Shown: positions 9,789 through 19,851, numbered from the stretch's first letter. The stretch: 64,000 nt of DNA from Rouxiella badensis (GCA_026967495.1 CP114060.1:2542001-2606000); one strand, 5' to 3'. The notes: generated by a model from the letters alone, not told the origin. A program made the numbers and translations.

Positions 9789-10942
9789 TTATAAAGATGA
9801 CTTGTTATTTTGCTGCTTCACTTGGTCGAGCGCGCGCTGTGCCAGCTCGGTGAAGTAGGCCACGGCAGGGTCGATAATCGCCTCGTTAGGGTCAAACGAC
9901 GGATGATGCAGTCCGAAACTGCTGGCGCTGCCAATGCTGACAAACGCGCCGGGCACGTGGTGCAAATAGAAGGCAAAATCCTCGCCGCCCATCTGCGGCG
10001 TAGCGACTTCGGTCTGGTAGCCGGTCTCTCTGGCGACGGACAGCGCAAAGTCGGCCCACTGCGGCGTATTCACCAGCGCAGGCGGGCCCGGCTGCCAGTT
10101 CAGGGTAGCGGTCGCGCCAAATCCACCGGCGATGCCGTTGATAAGCGTGCGGATACGTTCAGGGATCTCCCTGCGGATAGCCTCGTTATGAGTGCGCACG
10201 GTGCCCTCAAGCTCGACGCTCTGCGGCAACACGTTCCAGGTGTTGCCCGCGGTGAAACGGGTTACGCTGACCACCACCGACTCCTGAGAACTGTAAATGC
10301 GGCTCGCCAGCGTTTGCAAGGTGGTGACAATCTGGCTGCCGATAACGACAGAGTCGATGCCCTCGTGCGGGCGCGCGGCGTGTGCGCCTTTGCCCTGAAT
10401 ATTAATTTCAAAACGGTCAACGTTAGCGTAAAACGCGCCACCGCGAGTCTTGAGCGTGCCGAGCGGCAGGTCGGGGGCATTATGCATGCCGAAAATAGCC
10501 TGTACGCCTTCGAGTGCGCCCGCATCGATCAATTGCTGAGCGCCGTTGAAGGTCTCTTCCGCCGGTTGGAACAGAATGCGCACCCGGCCCTTGAGGTTTT
10601 TTCCAGCGCTTTGAGCTGATAGGCGACGCCGAGCATCACGGAGGTGTGCACGTCGTGCCCGCAGGCGTGCATCACGCCCGGATTTTTAGAGGCAAAGGGT
10701 TGTGCCGTCGCCTCTTCAATTGGCAGTGCATCGATATCGGCACGCAGCGCAATTAGCGGTTCGCCCTGACCTATTTCAACCACCACACCGGTCTTCAGCG
10801 CAAAAGGCAGCACGCGGATATCGGCCTGTTTTAGCCAGGCGGTGATGCGCTCGGTGGTGGCAAATTCATGGTTGGAAAGTTCGGGATGCTGGTGCAGCTC
10901 ACGCCGCCAGGAAATCAGCTGTTCGGATAAGGTGTCCGTCAT
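9789..10942 (-). CDS. M20D amidohydrolase, N-acyl amino acid type (frameshifted)
   Basis: About 385 residues after repair. It is a zinc-dependent M20 peptidase of the hippurate/N-acyl-amino-acid hydrolase kind. Metal-site motifs: ALRADIDALPI, MHACGHDVHTS, a paired Glu in FQPAEETFNGA, and GGEDFAFYL near the end. A T6 run at 10597-10602 breaks the frame; one extra base restores KALEKNLKGRVRILFQPAEE, so a base-calling error is likely. Start ATG 10942 has GAGGATTTT upstream. It is divergent from a paralogue at 11224, about 280 bp away. The pair probably share a regulatory region. Confidence 0.82.
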
Positions 10943-11223
10943 AAAATCCTCAGGGTTTGAAAGAGATAAAAAGACTGAGCGGCGTTTAGGATCGTGAGTG
11001 GGCGTCACCGCCTCAGCGGACGCTACTATCATCCGAAGATGTCGGCGGCAGGTGAACCAACGATTTACGATAAGCTTTGCCGGAAAATAGATAATCCTAT
11101 TGCCATATTTTTCATTCCCTTGCGCGGAATTGTTCTTTTACTCCCCTTGGGCGAGCGGTCACTATCAGCGATAAAGGAATGGAGATCCTCGCTTCGTTCT
11201 ATTCTCGATTCTGGAGGAACCGT

Positions 11224-12381
11224 ATGAGCGACAATTTTGCTGCGCAGTTGATTAAATGGCGCAGAACCCTGCATAGCTGGCCAGAGCTGTCGAATAAGGA
11301 ACTGGAAACCACCGCCCGCATTCGTGAATGGCTACAGGCGGCGGATATTCGCATTCTGGATTACCCGATCCACACCGGCGTGGTCGCAGAGATAGGGCAG
11401 GGAGAGCAGCTGATTGCGCTGCGTGCCGACATCGATGCGTTGCCCATTCATGAGCAGACGCAGCTGGCCTATGCCTCAAAGAACGACGGTGTCATGCACG
11501 CCTGCGGACACGATATTCACACTTCGGTGATTCTCGGCGCGGCCCTACAGCTGAAGGCCCGTGAAGCGACATTGCCGGGCAGAGTCAGGCTGTTCTTCCA
11601 GCCGGGCGAAGAAAACTGCACCGGCGCTAAGCAGTTCATTAAGGCCGGTGCGCTGGACGGTATACAGGCAATTTTTGGCATGCATAACGAACCGGGTCTG
11701 CCGGTGGGGACCTTCGCGACGCGAGGCGGTGCCTTCTATGCCAACGCCGACCGTTTCATCATTAATATTCACGGTAAAGGGGCACACGCGGCGCACCCGG
11801 AGCAGGGCAACGACACTATTGTACTTGCCAGCCAGGTGATTCAGGCGTTGCAGGCGCTGGCCAGTCGCAGCTTTAACACGCTGGACAGCCTGGTGCTGAG
11901 CATCACGCGTATTGACGCCGGTAAAACGTGGAACGTCTTGCCAGAGAAGGTGATGTTTGGCGGCACGTTGCGTACTCACGACGTAAAGGTGCGTGAGCAG
12001 GTGCAGCAGCGGGTGATTCATCTGGTGAAAAGCCTGGTGGAAGCCAGCGGCGGAACGGCCGAGGTCAGCTGGACCGCAGGTCCACCGGTGCTGATTAACG
12101 ACGAAAACTGGGCCAGAGTGAGCGCCGAGGTGGCTAAAGAAAGCGGCTATCGCGTGCGCACTGCCGATTTGCATCTGGGCGGTGAGGACTTTGCCATCTA
12201 TCTGCAAAAGGTGCCGGGGGCGTTCGTGAGTATTGGCAGCGCCAGCGAATTTGGCCTGCATCACGACAGCTTTAATCCAGACGAGGCGCTGATTGCTCCG
12301 GCAGCGCACTATTTCTCGCAGCTGGCCGAGCATGCGCTAACGTTGCTGCGTGAAAACGCCGTGCAGGAAAGCACCGTTTAA
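11224..12381 (+). CDS. M20D amidohydrolase, N-acyl amino acid type
   Basis: 385 residues. It is a close paralogue of the divergent gene at 9789-10942 and keeps the same motifs: ALRADIDALPIHE, MHACGHDIHTS, FFQPGEENCTGAKQF and GGEDFAIYL. It likely releases amino acids from N-acylated forms or small peptides in the cytoplasm. ATG 11224 is chosen over the upstream ATG 11179 because TGGAGGAACC precedes it and the alignment to the paralogue begins there. It is followed by two hairpins (12415-12498), then by the RpiR regulator. The substrate is unknown. Confidence 0.88.
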   Translation: MSDNFAAQLIKWRRTLHSWPELSNKELETTARIREWLQAADIRILDYPIHTGVVAEIGQGEQLIALRADIDALPIHEQTQLAYASKNDGVMHACGHDIHTSVILGAALQLKAREATLPGRVRLFFQPGEENCTGAKQFIKAGALDGIQAIFGMHNEPGLPVGTFATRGGAFYANADRFIINIHGKGAHAAHPEQGNDTIVLASQVIQALQALASRSFNTLDSLVLSITRIDAGKTWNVLPEKVMFGGTLRTHDVKVREQVQQRVIHLVKSLVEASGGTAEVSWTAGPPVLINDENWARVSAEVAKESGYRVRTADLHLGGEDFAIYLQKVPGAFVSIGSASEFGLHHDSFNPDEALIAPAAHYFSQLAEHALTLLRENAVQESTV

Positions 12382-12414
12382 GGGCTTTCCCGGCATAGAG
12401 CAGGCTATGACCAA

Positions 12415-12442
12415 CCGGGCTACGTCATCACGCGTAGCCCGG
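12415..12442. repeat. Inverted repeat after the amidohydrolase
   Basis: CCGGGCTACG / CGTAGCCCGG with an 8-nt loop, 34 bp after the stop codon. No T tract follows. It may stabilise the mRNA 3' end ahead of the terminator at 12464. Confidence 0.5.
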
Positions 12443-12463
12443 CTGACATTGCACCTGCATTGT

Positions 12464-12498
12464 GAAGGGTTGCTTGCTAAGCGTGCAGCCCTTCTTTT
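12464..12498 (+). terminator. Rho-independent terminator of the amidohydrolase
   Basis: GAAGGGTTGC / GCAGCCCTTC (one G-T pair) followed by TTTT. It separates the amidohydrolase from the RpiR/ddp unit. Confidence 0.7.
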
Positions 12499-12673
12499 AC
12501 CTTCCCCGGTTATTGCCCTTCATCAGCCGTTTCTCAGCCTTATTCCTCTGATTAATTCATGATTTTTATCTGATTTTTTGGTTAATTCTTGGTCATTTTG
12601 GATATTGGCACAGCTGTTGCTTTGTTAGTGAACTAACAAGCGATGCGGTGCTGATAACAAAGCAACAGGGCCT

Positions 12674-13552
12674 ATGACCGAGAATCTGGATGTAATTGCA
12701 CAAATCGAAGGCTCCTTCGCCACCCAAACGCCGACCGGAAAGCGCATCGCGGGCTATCTGCTCGCTAATCTGGCGCAAATTCCCTTTGAGACCGCCGACA
12801 GTATCGCACGCAGCGCCGCGACCAGCGGGATCTCGGTCGGGCGCTATCTGCGCAGTCTCGGCTATCGCAATCTTGATGACTTCAAGCAGACGCTGCGCCA
12901 GCAAAGTAGCGGCGCGATGTATCAACCGTGGGTGGTAACCGACCGTCTGGGCGCTTACCGCCAGCGTAGCAAGCAGCCACGGCAGGAGAAGTTTCAGCAG
13001 GCGCTGACGCTAGAACTTGAGGCGATTCAACACGTGTATCAACTGGCGCAGAGCGAAGGTTTTGCACAAATCAGCCGCGGGCTGGCGGAGGCGGACGCGG
13101 TGTTTATCCTCGGCATTCAGTCAGTGCGCGGTATCGCCAACACCTTCTACAGCAATCTTGAATATCTGCGACCACAGGTCTATTTCGCCGACGGCCAGTC
13201 CGGCACCTACGTCGAGTCGCTCAACTCGGAATTTTCTTCGCCTTATTTGATTGTGAGCGACACGCGCGCCTATTCGGTGATCGCTCAGAAATATTGTAAA
13301 GCCGCCTGCGATCGCGGGCTGCGCGTCGGGCTGATCACCGACATCTATTGCCCTTAGGTCCATGACTACCCGGTTGACCTGTTGCAGATAAAGACCGACA
13401 CCGGCCAATTTTGGGACTCGATGGCACCGTTAAGCTGCCTGTTTAACCTGCTGTGCTCGGCGGTGCTTGAGCTACGCGGCGGTGACGAGGTCGAGCAGCG
13501 TCTCGCCACCAACCGAATTTTGCAAAAAGAGTTTGGACAGTTCGAGTCCTGA
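12674..13552 (+). pseudogene. MurR/RpiR-family regulator with in-frame amber codon
   Basis: 292 codons. The N-terminal helix-turn-helix is near TADSIARSAATSGISVGRYL (residues ~40-60). A SIS sugar-binding domain follows (FILGIQSVRGIANTFYSNLEY, LIVSDTRAYSVIAQKYCKAA). A TAG at 13355-13357 interrupts the frame after DIYCP. The same frame then continues VHDYPVDLLQIKTDTGQFW to TGA at 13550-13552, so a single base change (for example CAG to TAG) truncates the last 22%. Unlike the other breaks in this window it is a substitution, so it may be genuine. It lies just upstream of ddpX and is its likely regulator, with a peptidoglycan-derived ligand (inference). Confidence 0.8.
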
Positions 13553-13617
13553 TGGCTCTGTGCACGCACCGAGCCGCTCAGGAAAACATTTCGGAACAGG
13601 GGATTGTAAAAATTATT

Positions 13618-14193
13618 ATGAAACAACCAGACGTAACCTTGATTGACGTGACCAAACTTTTGCCGCAGGCGGTCATCGACATGAAGTATGCCAGCGACGA
13701 TAACCTCACCGGTCAGGTGGTGTACTGCGAAAACCGCTGCTTACTGCATCCCGACGCCGCCACCGCCCTGGTGCGTTGTTTTGAGGTCGCGCAGCTTGCC
13801 GGTTTAAATCTGAAGATCTTCGACGCCTACCGCCCGAAGCAGGCACAGCATATCTTCTGGGCGGTGCTGCCCAACCCTGATTATGTCGCCGATATCAAAA
13901 TCGGATCCCACCACAGCCGGGGCGTCGCCGTCGATCTTACGCTGACAGACGAGCGCGGGCAGGAGCTGGATATGGGCGCGGGTTTCGATGAAATGACCGA
14001 GCGCTCGCATCCATTCTACCCGCATCTCGCGCCAGAAATTCAGCGCAACCGCCTGCTGCTGAATGCGGTAATGGCGGCGGGAGGCTTTATCGGCATGCCG
14101 ACCGAGTGGTGGCACTTCGAGCTGCCGAACTCGATTTCCTATCCCTTGTTGACCGACGTTTTTGACTGTTTTCCTTCAAAACACCTTGCCTGA
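13618..14193 (+). CDS. ddpX: D-alanyl-D-alanine dipeptidase
   Basis: 191 residues, the size of DdpX/VanX. It is a zinc dipeptidase that cleaves D-Ala-D-Ala. The metal-site motif SxHxxGxAxD is present as SHHSRGVAVD (residues ~100-109). The catalytic Glu and last His lie in TEWWHFELP. No signal peptide, so cytoplasmic. Start ATG 13618 is chosen because homologues begin there; an ORF extends upstream to 13552, overlapping the regulator stop. It leads a dipeptide transporter operon, which fits scavenging of peptidoglycan dipeptide as in E. coli ddpXABCDF. Confidence 0.9.
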   Translation: MKQPDVTLIDVTKLLPQAVIDMKYASDDNLTGQVVYCENRCLLHPDAATALVRCFEVAQLAGLNLKIFDAYRPKQAQHIFWAVLPNPDYVADIKIGSHHSRGVAVDLTLTDERGQELDMGAGFDEMTERSHPFYPHLAPEIQRNRLLLNAVMAAGGFIGMPTEWWHFELPNSISYPLLTDVFDCFPSKHLA

Positions 14194-14241
14194 ACCTTGG
14201 CGCATTAACCTTTGCTACGTTTAAACACCAGGAGTTTGCAG

Positions 14242-15843
14242 ATGTCGATTTCTACAGAAAATACCATCGTAAAATCTTTATTTAATAAGGCGTTATTACA
14301 TAAAACGGCGTTGGCTGGTGCGGTCATCATGGCGCTGTCTGGTGTGACGACACAGTCGCAGGCCGCCGTGCCCAAGGACATGCTGGTGATTGGCAAGGCG
14401 GCGGATCCACAAACGCTGGATCCGGCGGTGACTATCGATAACAACGACTGGACGGTGACCTATCCGGCCTATCAGCGTCTGGTGGGCTATAAAACCGAAG
14501 ACGGCAAGGGAACCGACGCAGGTCGAGGGCGACCTTGCCGCCAGCTGGACGTCGTCGGCAGACCAGCTGGTCTGGACCTTTACACTCAAGCCAGGTGCCA
14601 GGTTTGACGACGGTTCGGCGGTCAATGCCGACGCAGTAAAGGAGTCGTTTGACCGACTGATGAAGATTGGGCAGGGCCCGTCGGAGGCGTTCCCGAAAGA
14701 CATGCAGGTATCGGTGGTTGACCCGATGACCGTGCGCTTCACCTTGAAAACGCCGTTTGCGCCGTTCCTCTACACTTTGGCCAACGATGGTGCGGGCATC
14801 GTCAACCCGGCAATTGCCAAGGCCAACCCAACCGACGACGGCAAAGCCTGGCTGTCGAGCCACACCGCCGGGTCGGGTCCGTACAAGCTCGAGCGTTGGC
14901 AGAAAGGCCAGCAGCTGGTACTGGTCCCCAATACCTATTACAGCGGCCCGAAACCGGCCTTTAAGCGCGTGATGGTAAAAATCATCGGCGAAAGCTCGAG
15001 CCGACGTTTGCAGCTGTCGCGGGGCGATCTTGATATTGCGGACTCACTGCCTATCGACCAGCTCGCGGCGCTGAAGCAGGAGAACAAGGTTGCGGTGGAA
15101 GAATATCCCTCCCTACGCGTGACTTACCTCTACCTCAATAATGCCAAATCGCCGATGAATCAGGTCGATTTGCGCCGTGCCATCTCTTACGCGGTGGACT
15201 ATCAGGGCATGGTGAAGGGCATTCTCGGCGGTAACGCCAAACAGATGCGCGGACCTATCCCCGACGGCATGTGGGGCTATGACCCGAAAGCGATGCAGTA
15301 CAGCACCGACTTGAGTCAGGCCAAGGCCGACCTTGCTAAGGTCAAGACCCAGCCGGGTACGCTCGACTTCCTCTACTCCGACAGCGACCCAAACTGGGAA
15401 CCGATCGCGCTTTCCGTGCAGGCGAGTCTGGCCTCGGCGGGCATTAAGGTGAAGCTCGAGAAGCTGGCTAATGCCACTATGCGTGACCGCATCGGACAAG
15501 GGGATTATGACATCTCGATCGGCAACTGGGTCCAGACTTCGCCGACCCTTACATGTTCATGAACTACTGGTTCGAGTCGGACAAGAAAGGTCTGCCGGGC
15601 AACCGTTCGTTCTACTCCAACCCACAGGTCGATGATTTGCTGAAGAAAGCGGTATCGGTAACCGACCAGAAGCAGCGCACTGACTATTACCAGCAGGCGC
15701 AGAAAATCGTCATCGGCGAGGCGGCCTACGTTTATCTGTTCCAGAAGAACTATCAGGTGGCAATGAACAAAGACCTCAAAGGCTTTGTGTTCAACCCGAT
15801 GCTCGAACAGGTGTTTAACGTCGCGCAGATGAGCAAGCAATAA
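14242..15843 (+). CDS. ddpA: Dipeptide ABC transporter substrate-binding protein (frameshifted twice)
   Basis: About 533 residues after repair. It is an SBP family 5 (DppA/OppA-like) periplasmic receptor. The signal peptide ends near TTQSQAAVPKDM. Typical segments: ADPQTLDPAV, SWTSSADQLVWTFTLKPGA, GSGPYKLERWQKGQ and ATMRDRIGQGDYDISIGNW. Frame changes lie near 14511-14520 (apparent added base) and at GGG 15528-15530 (a lost G restores NWGPDFADPYMFMNY). It follows ddpX and precedes two permease and two ATPase genes. It is expected to bind D-Ala-D-Ala or another small peptide. A stable hairpin after it may raise its mRNA level over the permeases. Confidence 0.85.
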
Positions 15844-15877
15844 GTTTTCCTTGCCGACTTAGGGTCGACGTTTCAAA

Positions 15878-15904
15878 GGCACCGAAGCGAGGAGTTTCGG
15901 TGCC
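15878..15904 (+). promoter_or_regulatory. Intercistronic hairpin after the binding-protein gene
   Basis: GGCACCGAA / TTCGGTGCC with a 9-nt loop, between ddpA and ddpB. No T tract. Such hairpins usually protect the binding-protein mRNA and lower downstream expression. Confidence 0.55.
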
Positions 15905-15921
15905 GCGTTCAGGGGGATGTT

Positions 15922-16938
15922 ATGACTTTTTGGACCATTATTCGCCAGCGCTGCTGGGGGCTGGTTTTGGTGATGATGGGCGTTTGCGTCATCACTTTTA
16001 TCATCTCGCACATGATCCCCGGTGACCCCGCGCGGCTATTGGCGGGCGATCGCGCCAGCAACGAAATGGTGCTGCATATGCGCCAACAGCTGGAGCTCGA
16101 TCAGCCGCTGTACGTGCAGTTTTACCGCTACGTCCTTGATTTGCTTCATGGCAATCTTGGCGTCTCGATTCGTACCGGTCGACCGGTGCTTGATGACCTG
16201 CGGGCCTTTTTTCCCGCCACGCTTGAGCTGGCGTTCAGTGCGCTGCTGCTGGCCATTATTCTCGGTATTCCGCTCGGCGTGCTCTCGGCGGTGTATCGCA
16301 ACAAATTTCCCGACCACATCGTACGTATGCTGTCGGTGATAGGTATCTCGACGCCGGCATTCTGGCTGGGCTTGGGGGTTATTATCCTGTTTTACGGCCA
16401 TCTGAATCTGTTGCCGGGAGGCGGCAGGCTTGATGACTGGATGGATCCGCCGACCCATATCACCGGTTTTTACGTCATTGACTCTATTCTGACCGGCAAT
16501 CGTGATGCGCTATGGAACAGCCTGCAACACCTGCTGATGCCCGCGCTGACGCTGGCGTTTGTCCACATGGGTATCGTTGCGCGGCAGATTCGGTCGGCGA
16601 TGCTCGAACAAATGAGCGAGGACTATATCCGCACCGCGCGTGCCAACGGGCTGTCGCACTGGCGGGTGATTATTTGTCACGCTTTGCCGAATGCGCTGAT
16701 TCCGTCCGTGACTGTGCTTGGGCTGGCGATGGGCGATCTGCTCTACGGCGCGGTGCTGACTGAGACGGTATTTGCCTGGCCGGGTATGGGGGCCTACGTC
16801 GTCAGTTCGATTCAGGCGCTGGATTTCCCCGCGGTGATGGGTTTTGCGGTGGTGGTGTCCTTCGCCTATGTGCTGGTGAATTTATGGGTGGATTTACTCT
16901 ACGTGTGGATTGATCCGCGTATCGGCAGAGTGGGGTAA
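15922..16938 (+). CDS. ddpB: Dipeptide ABC transporter permease, DppB type
   Basis: 338 residues, about six membrane helices. The N-terminus (ITFIISHMIPGDPARLLAGD) is typical of DppB/OppB. The permease loop is IRTARANGLSHWRVIICHAL, the EAA-like motif that docks the ATPase. It pairs with ddpC, whose start is 5 bp after its stop. It is the inner-membrane channel half for the ddp system. Slightly longer than the ~310-residue norm. Confidence 0.9.
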   Translation: MTFWTIIRQRCWGLVLVMMGVCVITFIISHMIPGDPARLLAGDRASNEMVLHMRQQLELDQPLYVQFYRYVLDLLHGNLGVSIRTGRPVLDDLRAFFPATLELAFSALLLAIILGIPLGVLSAVYRNKFPDHIVRMLSVIGISTPAFWLGLGVIILFYGHLNLLPGGGRLDDWMDPPTHITGFYVIDSILTGNRDALWNSLQHLLMPALTLAFVHMGIVARQIRSAMLEQMSEDYIRTARANGLSHWRVIICHALPNALIPSVTVLGLAMGDLLYGAVLTETVFAWPGMGAYVVSSIQALDFPAVMGFAVVVSFAYVLVNLWVDLLYVWIDPRIGRVG

Positions 16939-16942
16939 GGCG

Positions 16943-17854
16943 ATGTCATTACTTGAACCGGGCGTCGACAGCCGTCGCGCCGATATCGTGCCACCCGATG
17001 TAAAGCCGCGCTTTGCCTCGTGGCGCAAAACTGCGCACCTGCTTAGGCGCAGCCCGCTGACCCTGCTGGGGCTGGCAATCATGCTGATTGTGGTGTTCCT
17101 GATGGTGTTCTCACCTTGGCTGGTGCCGCATGACCCTAACGCTATCGATTTAACCGCGAGACTACAGGCCCCGTCAGCCGCACACTGGTTCGGCACCGAC
17201 GAAGTGGGGCGTGACCTGTTTAGCCGGGTGTTGACAGGCAGCCAGCAGTCGGTCGCGGCGGGTCTGGCGGTGGTTATTCTCGCAGGAAGTGTGGGCTCGC
17301 TGCTCGGCTGTTTTTCCGGCGTGATGGGCGGTCTGGTGGACGCGCTGATTATGCGCTGCATGGACATCATGCTGTCGGTTCCGTCGCTGGTACTGACCAT
17401 GGCGTTGGCGGCGGCGCTGGGGCCGAGCCTGTTCAACGCCATGCTGGCGATCGCTATCGTGCGTATCCCGTTTTATGTGCGGCTGGCGCGTGGGCAAACG
17501 CTGATGCTGCGCCATCAGGCTTATATGCAGGCCACGCACACCTTTGGTGCGTCGCGCTGGCATCTGATTACCTGGCACGTGCTGCGTAACGTACTACCGC
17601 CGCTGGTGGTGCAGGCTTCTCTCGACATCGGTACCTCGATTCTGATGGCGGCAACGCTGGGTTTTATCGGGCTTGGCGCTCAGCAGCCCACGGCGGAGTG
17701 GGGCGCGATGGTCTCCAACGGCCGCAACTATATTCTCGACCAGTGGTGGTATTCCGCGTTTCCGGGCATGGCTATCCTGATTACGGCCACCGGTTTTAAC
17801 CTGTTCGGTGACGGTCTGCGTGACCTGCTCGATCCGAAAAGCAGAGGGCGCTAA
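16943..17854 (+). CDS. ddpC: Dipeptide ABC transporter permease, DppC type
   Basis: 303 residues, about six helices. N-terminal cytoplasmic tail, then LLRRSPLTLLGLAIMLIVVF. The LVPHDPNAIDL and GTDEVGRDLFSRV segments are characteristic of DppC/OppC. The EAA loop contains MQATHTFGASRWHLITWHVL. Start ATG 16943 is taken because it follows the ddpB stop with an AAGG ribosome site; an ORF from 16910 would overlap ddpB. It completes the heterodimeric channel. Confidence 0.9.
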   Translation: MSLLEPGVDSRRADIVPPDVKPRFASWRKTAHLLRRSPLTLLGLAIMLIVVFLMVFSPWLVPHDPNAIDLTARLQAPSAAHWFGTDEVGRDLFSRVLTGSQQSVAAGLAVVILAGSVGSLLGCFSGVMGGLVDALIMRCMDIMLSVPSLVLTMALAAALGPSLFNAMLAIAIVRIPFYVRLARGQTLMLRHQAYMQATHTFGASRWHLITWHVLRNVLPPLVVQASLDIGTSILMAATLGFIGLGAQQPTAEWGAMVSNGRNYILDQWWYSAFPGMAILITATGFNLFGDGLRDLLDPKSRGR

Positions 17855-17856
17855 CG

Positions 17857-18867
17857 ATGGCAGAAGAAACGCAGAAGCCCGTATTGGAAATCAACGACCT
17901 GCGCCTGGTGTTTCCGGTTTACGGCGGAGAAATCAGCGCGCTGAACAATGTCTCGCTCCAGGTGAACGCCGGGGAAATTGTCGGGGTAGTGGGCGAATCA
18001 GGTTCGGGTAAGTCGGTCACGGCGATGATGTCGATGCGCCTCCTGCCGCAGGACAGCTTCGCCATTAAGGCCGGGGAGCTGCGCCTGCTGGGCACCGACG
18101 TCATCAACGCCAGTGATAAACAGATGCGTCAACTGCGCGGCGCACGGGTGGCGATGATTTTTCAGGAACCGATGAACGCGCTGAATCCGACGCGCAAGAT
18201 TGGCCGTCAGATGTGTGAAGTCATTCGTTTGCATCAGCATCTCACTCGCCAGCAGGCTTACCAGAAAGCCATCGGGCTATTGCAGGAGATGCAGATTGGT
18301 GACGCCGAGCAGGTGATGGGGCGCTATCCGTTTGAGCTCTCGGGCGGCATGCGCCAGCGGGTGTTGATAGCGATGGCTTTTTCCTGCGAGCCGGAACTGA
18401 TTATTGCCGATGAACCGACCACCGCCCTCGACGTGACCGTACAGCGTCAGGTGTTACGCCTGCTGCGTCGCAAAGCGAAATCCAGCGGCACGGCGGTGTT
18501 GTTTATTACTCATGACATGGCGGTGGTGTCGCAGCTCTGCGACCGCGTTTACGTGATGTACGCCGGGCACGTGATTGAAAGCGGTAAAACCGCGGAGGTG
18601 ATCGGCCAGCCGGCGCACCCTTATTCAATAGGGCTATTGCAGGCCGCCCCCGAGAACGGCGAGCCGCGCAGTTTGCTGAAAGCCATCCCCGGCACGGTGC
18701 CGAATCTTGCCAAACTGCCTGCGGGCTGTGCGTTTCGCGGACGCTGTGCTCAGGGTGATGAACAGTGCGCGCAATCCCCCAAACTGATGCCGCTCGACGG
18801 CCACGCGCAACAGCTTGTGTCTTGCTGGCATCCGCAGCGGATACCGACCCTTACCATGCAGGAGTAG
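17857..18867 (+). CDS. ddpD: Dipeptide ABC transporter ATP-binding protein, DppD type
   Basis: 336 residues. Walker A GESGSGKSVT, signature ELSGGMRQRVLIAMA, Walker B LIIADEPTTALD and switch His in FITHDMAV. The C-terminal oligopeptide extension has a Cys cluster (CAFRGRC..CAQSPKL..CWHP) expected to hold an Fe-S cluster, as in DppD/OppD proteins. The start is 2 bp after the ddpC stop, so translation is coupled. It powers uptake with ddpF. Confidence 0.92.
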   Translation: MAEETQKPVLEINDLRLVFPVYGGEISALNNVSLQVNAGEIVGVVGESGSGKSVTAMMSMRLLPQDSFAIKAGELRLLGTDVINASDKQMRQLRGARVAMIFQEPMNALNPTRKIGRQMCEVIRLHQHLTRQQAYQKAIGLLQEMQIGDAEQVMGRYPFELSGGMRQRVLIAMAFSCEPELIIADEPTTALDVTVQRQVLRLLRRKAKSSGTAVLFITHDMAVVSQLCDRVYVMYAGHVIESGKTAEVIGQPAHPYSIGLLQAAPENGEPRSLLKAIPGTVPNLAKLPAGCAFRGRCAQGDEQCAQSPKLMPLDGHAQQLVSCWHPQRIPTLTMQE

Positions 18868-18872
18868 GCCTG

Positions 18873-19817
18873 ATGAATCTCGATGCACTGATTGAATTAC
18901 AGGATATTCGCGTCCGTTTTCCGGCGAAATATAACTGGCTGGGTAAGCCGAAAGGCTACGTCAATGCGCTGAACGGCCTCGATCTCAACATCATGCGCGG
19001 CGAAACGCTGGGCATTGTCGGGGAGTCAGGCTGTGGCAAGAGTACCTTGGCACAGCTGTTGATGGGGCTGCAAAAACCGAGCAGCGGACAGCTGTTGCGG
19101 GCGCGCTCCGACGGTTCCTGGTTTGGTTCCGGCATGCAGATGGTGTTTCAGGATCCTCAGTCCTCGCTGGATCCGCGCCTGCCTGTCTGGCGCATCATCA
19201 CCGAGCCGGTTTATGTGCAAAAACACAATTCGGTCAGCGAACGTCGACAGCTGGCCGAGGGGCTGGCAGAGCAGGTCGGTATTCGCAAGGAGTATCTCGA
19301 CAGGCTGCCGCACGAATTTTCCGGCGGTCAGCGCCAGCGGATCTCCATTGCCCGCGCACTCTCGTCTGAGCCGGACATTATCGTGCTCGACGAGCCTACT
19401 TCGGCGCTGGATATTTCCGTTCAGGCGCAGATTCTCAACCTGTTGGTCGAGCTACAGCGCCAGCGTAATCTGACCTACGTGTTGATTTCGCACAACGTGT
19501 CGGTGGTTCGACACATGAGTTCGCGGGTTGCGGTGATGTATCTCGGACAGATTGTCGAACTGGGGCCTGCGGAAAAGGTGCTGACGCATCCGCAGCATCC
19601 GTACACCCGGCTGTTGCTGGACTCGGTCCCGCAGGCCGGTCGTTCTCTTGAAGAGGGACAGGAAGATAAAAAAGGGGAACTGCCGAGCAATCGCAATCTG
19701 CCGCAGGGCTGCTTTTTCCGCGAGCGTTGCCCCTTTGCGGGCGACGGCTGTCACATGCCGCAGGATCTCAGGGTTAATCTTTCCGGGGCTGCGGTGCGCT
19801 GTCATCGGGTAAGTTGA
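18873..19817 (+). CDS. ddpF: Dipeptide ABC transporter ATP-binding protein, DppF type
   Basis: 314 residues. Walker A GESGCGKSTL, signature EFSGGQRQRISIARA, Walker B IIVLDEPTSALD and switch His in LISHNVSV. The C-terminal Cys cluster is CFFRERCPF..C..C. ATG 18873 follows the ddpD stop with GGAG upstream; an earlier ATG at 18765 lies inside ddpD and is unlikely. Last gene of the ddp operon, followed by a hairpin. Confidence 0.9.
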   Translation: MNLDALIELQDIRVRFPAKYNWLGKPKGYVNALNGLDLNIMRGETLGIVGESGCGKSTLAQLLMGLQKPSSGQLLRARSDGSWFGSGMQMVFQDPQSSLDPRLPVWRIITEPVYVQKHNSVSERRQLAEGLAEQVGIRKEYLDRLPHEFSGGQRQRISIARALSSEPDIIVLDEPTSALDISVQAQILNLLVELQRQRNLTYVLISHNVSVVRHMSSRVAVMYLGQIVELGPAEKVLTHPQHPYTRLLLDSVPQAGRSLEEGQEDKKGELPSNRNLPQGCFFRERCPFAGDGCHMPQDLRVNLSGAAVRCHRVS

Positions 19818-19818
19818 A

Positions 19819-19851
19819 GACTTCCCCCGCCGCGTTGGCTGGGGGAAAGTC
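19819..19851. terminator. Hairpin between convergent ddpF and the dehydrogenase
   Basis: GACTTCCCCC / GGGGGAAAGTC, one bulge, ~10-nt loop. It is suited to stopping both convergent transcripts, but the T tracts are poor. Confidence 0.5.

Noticed and set aside
9810..10619. Long open frame on the plus strand opposite the M20 gene
   Set aside because: It is a shadow of the minus-strand amidohydrolase, whose metal-site motifs are unmistakable.
11545..12333. Long minus-strand open frame opposite the second amidohydrolase
   Set aside because: The plus strand carries the conserved M20 motifs and a good ribosome site; the minus frame has no recognisable domain.
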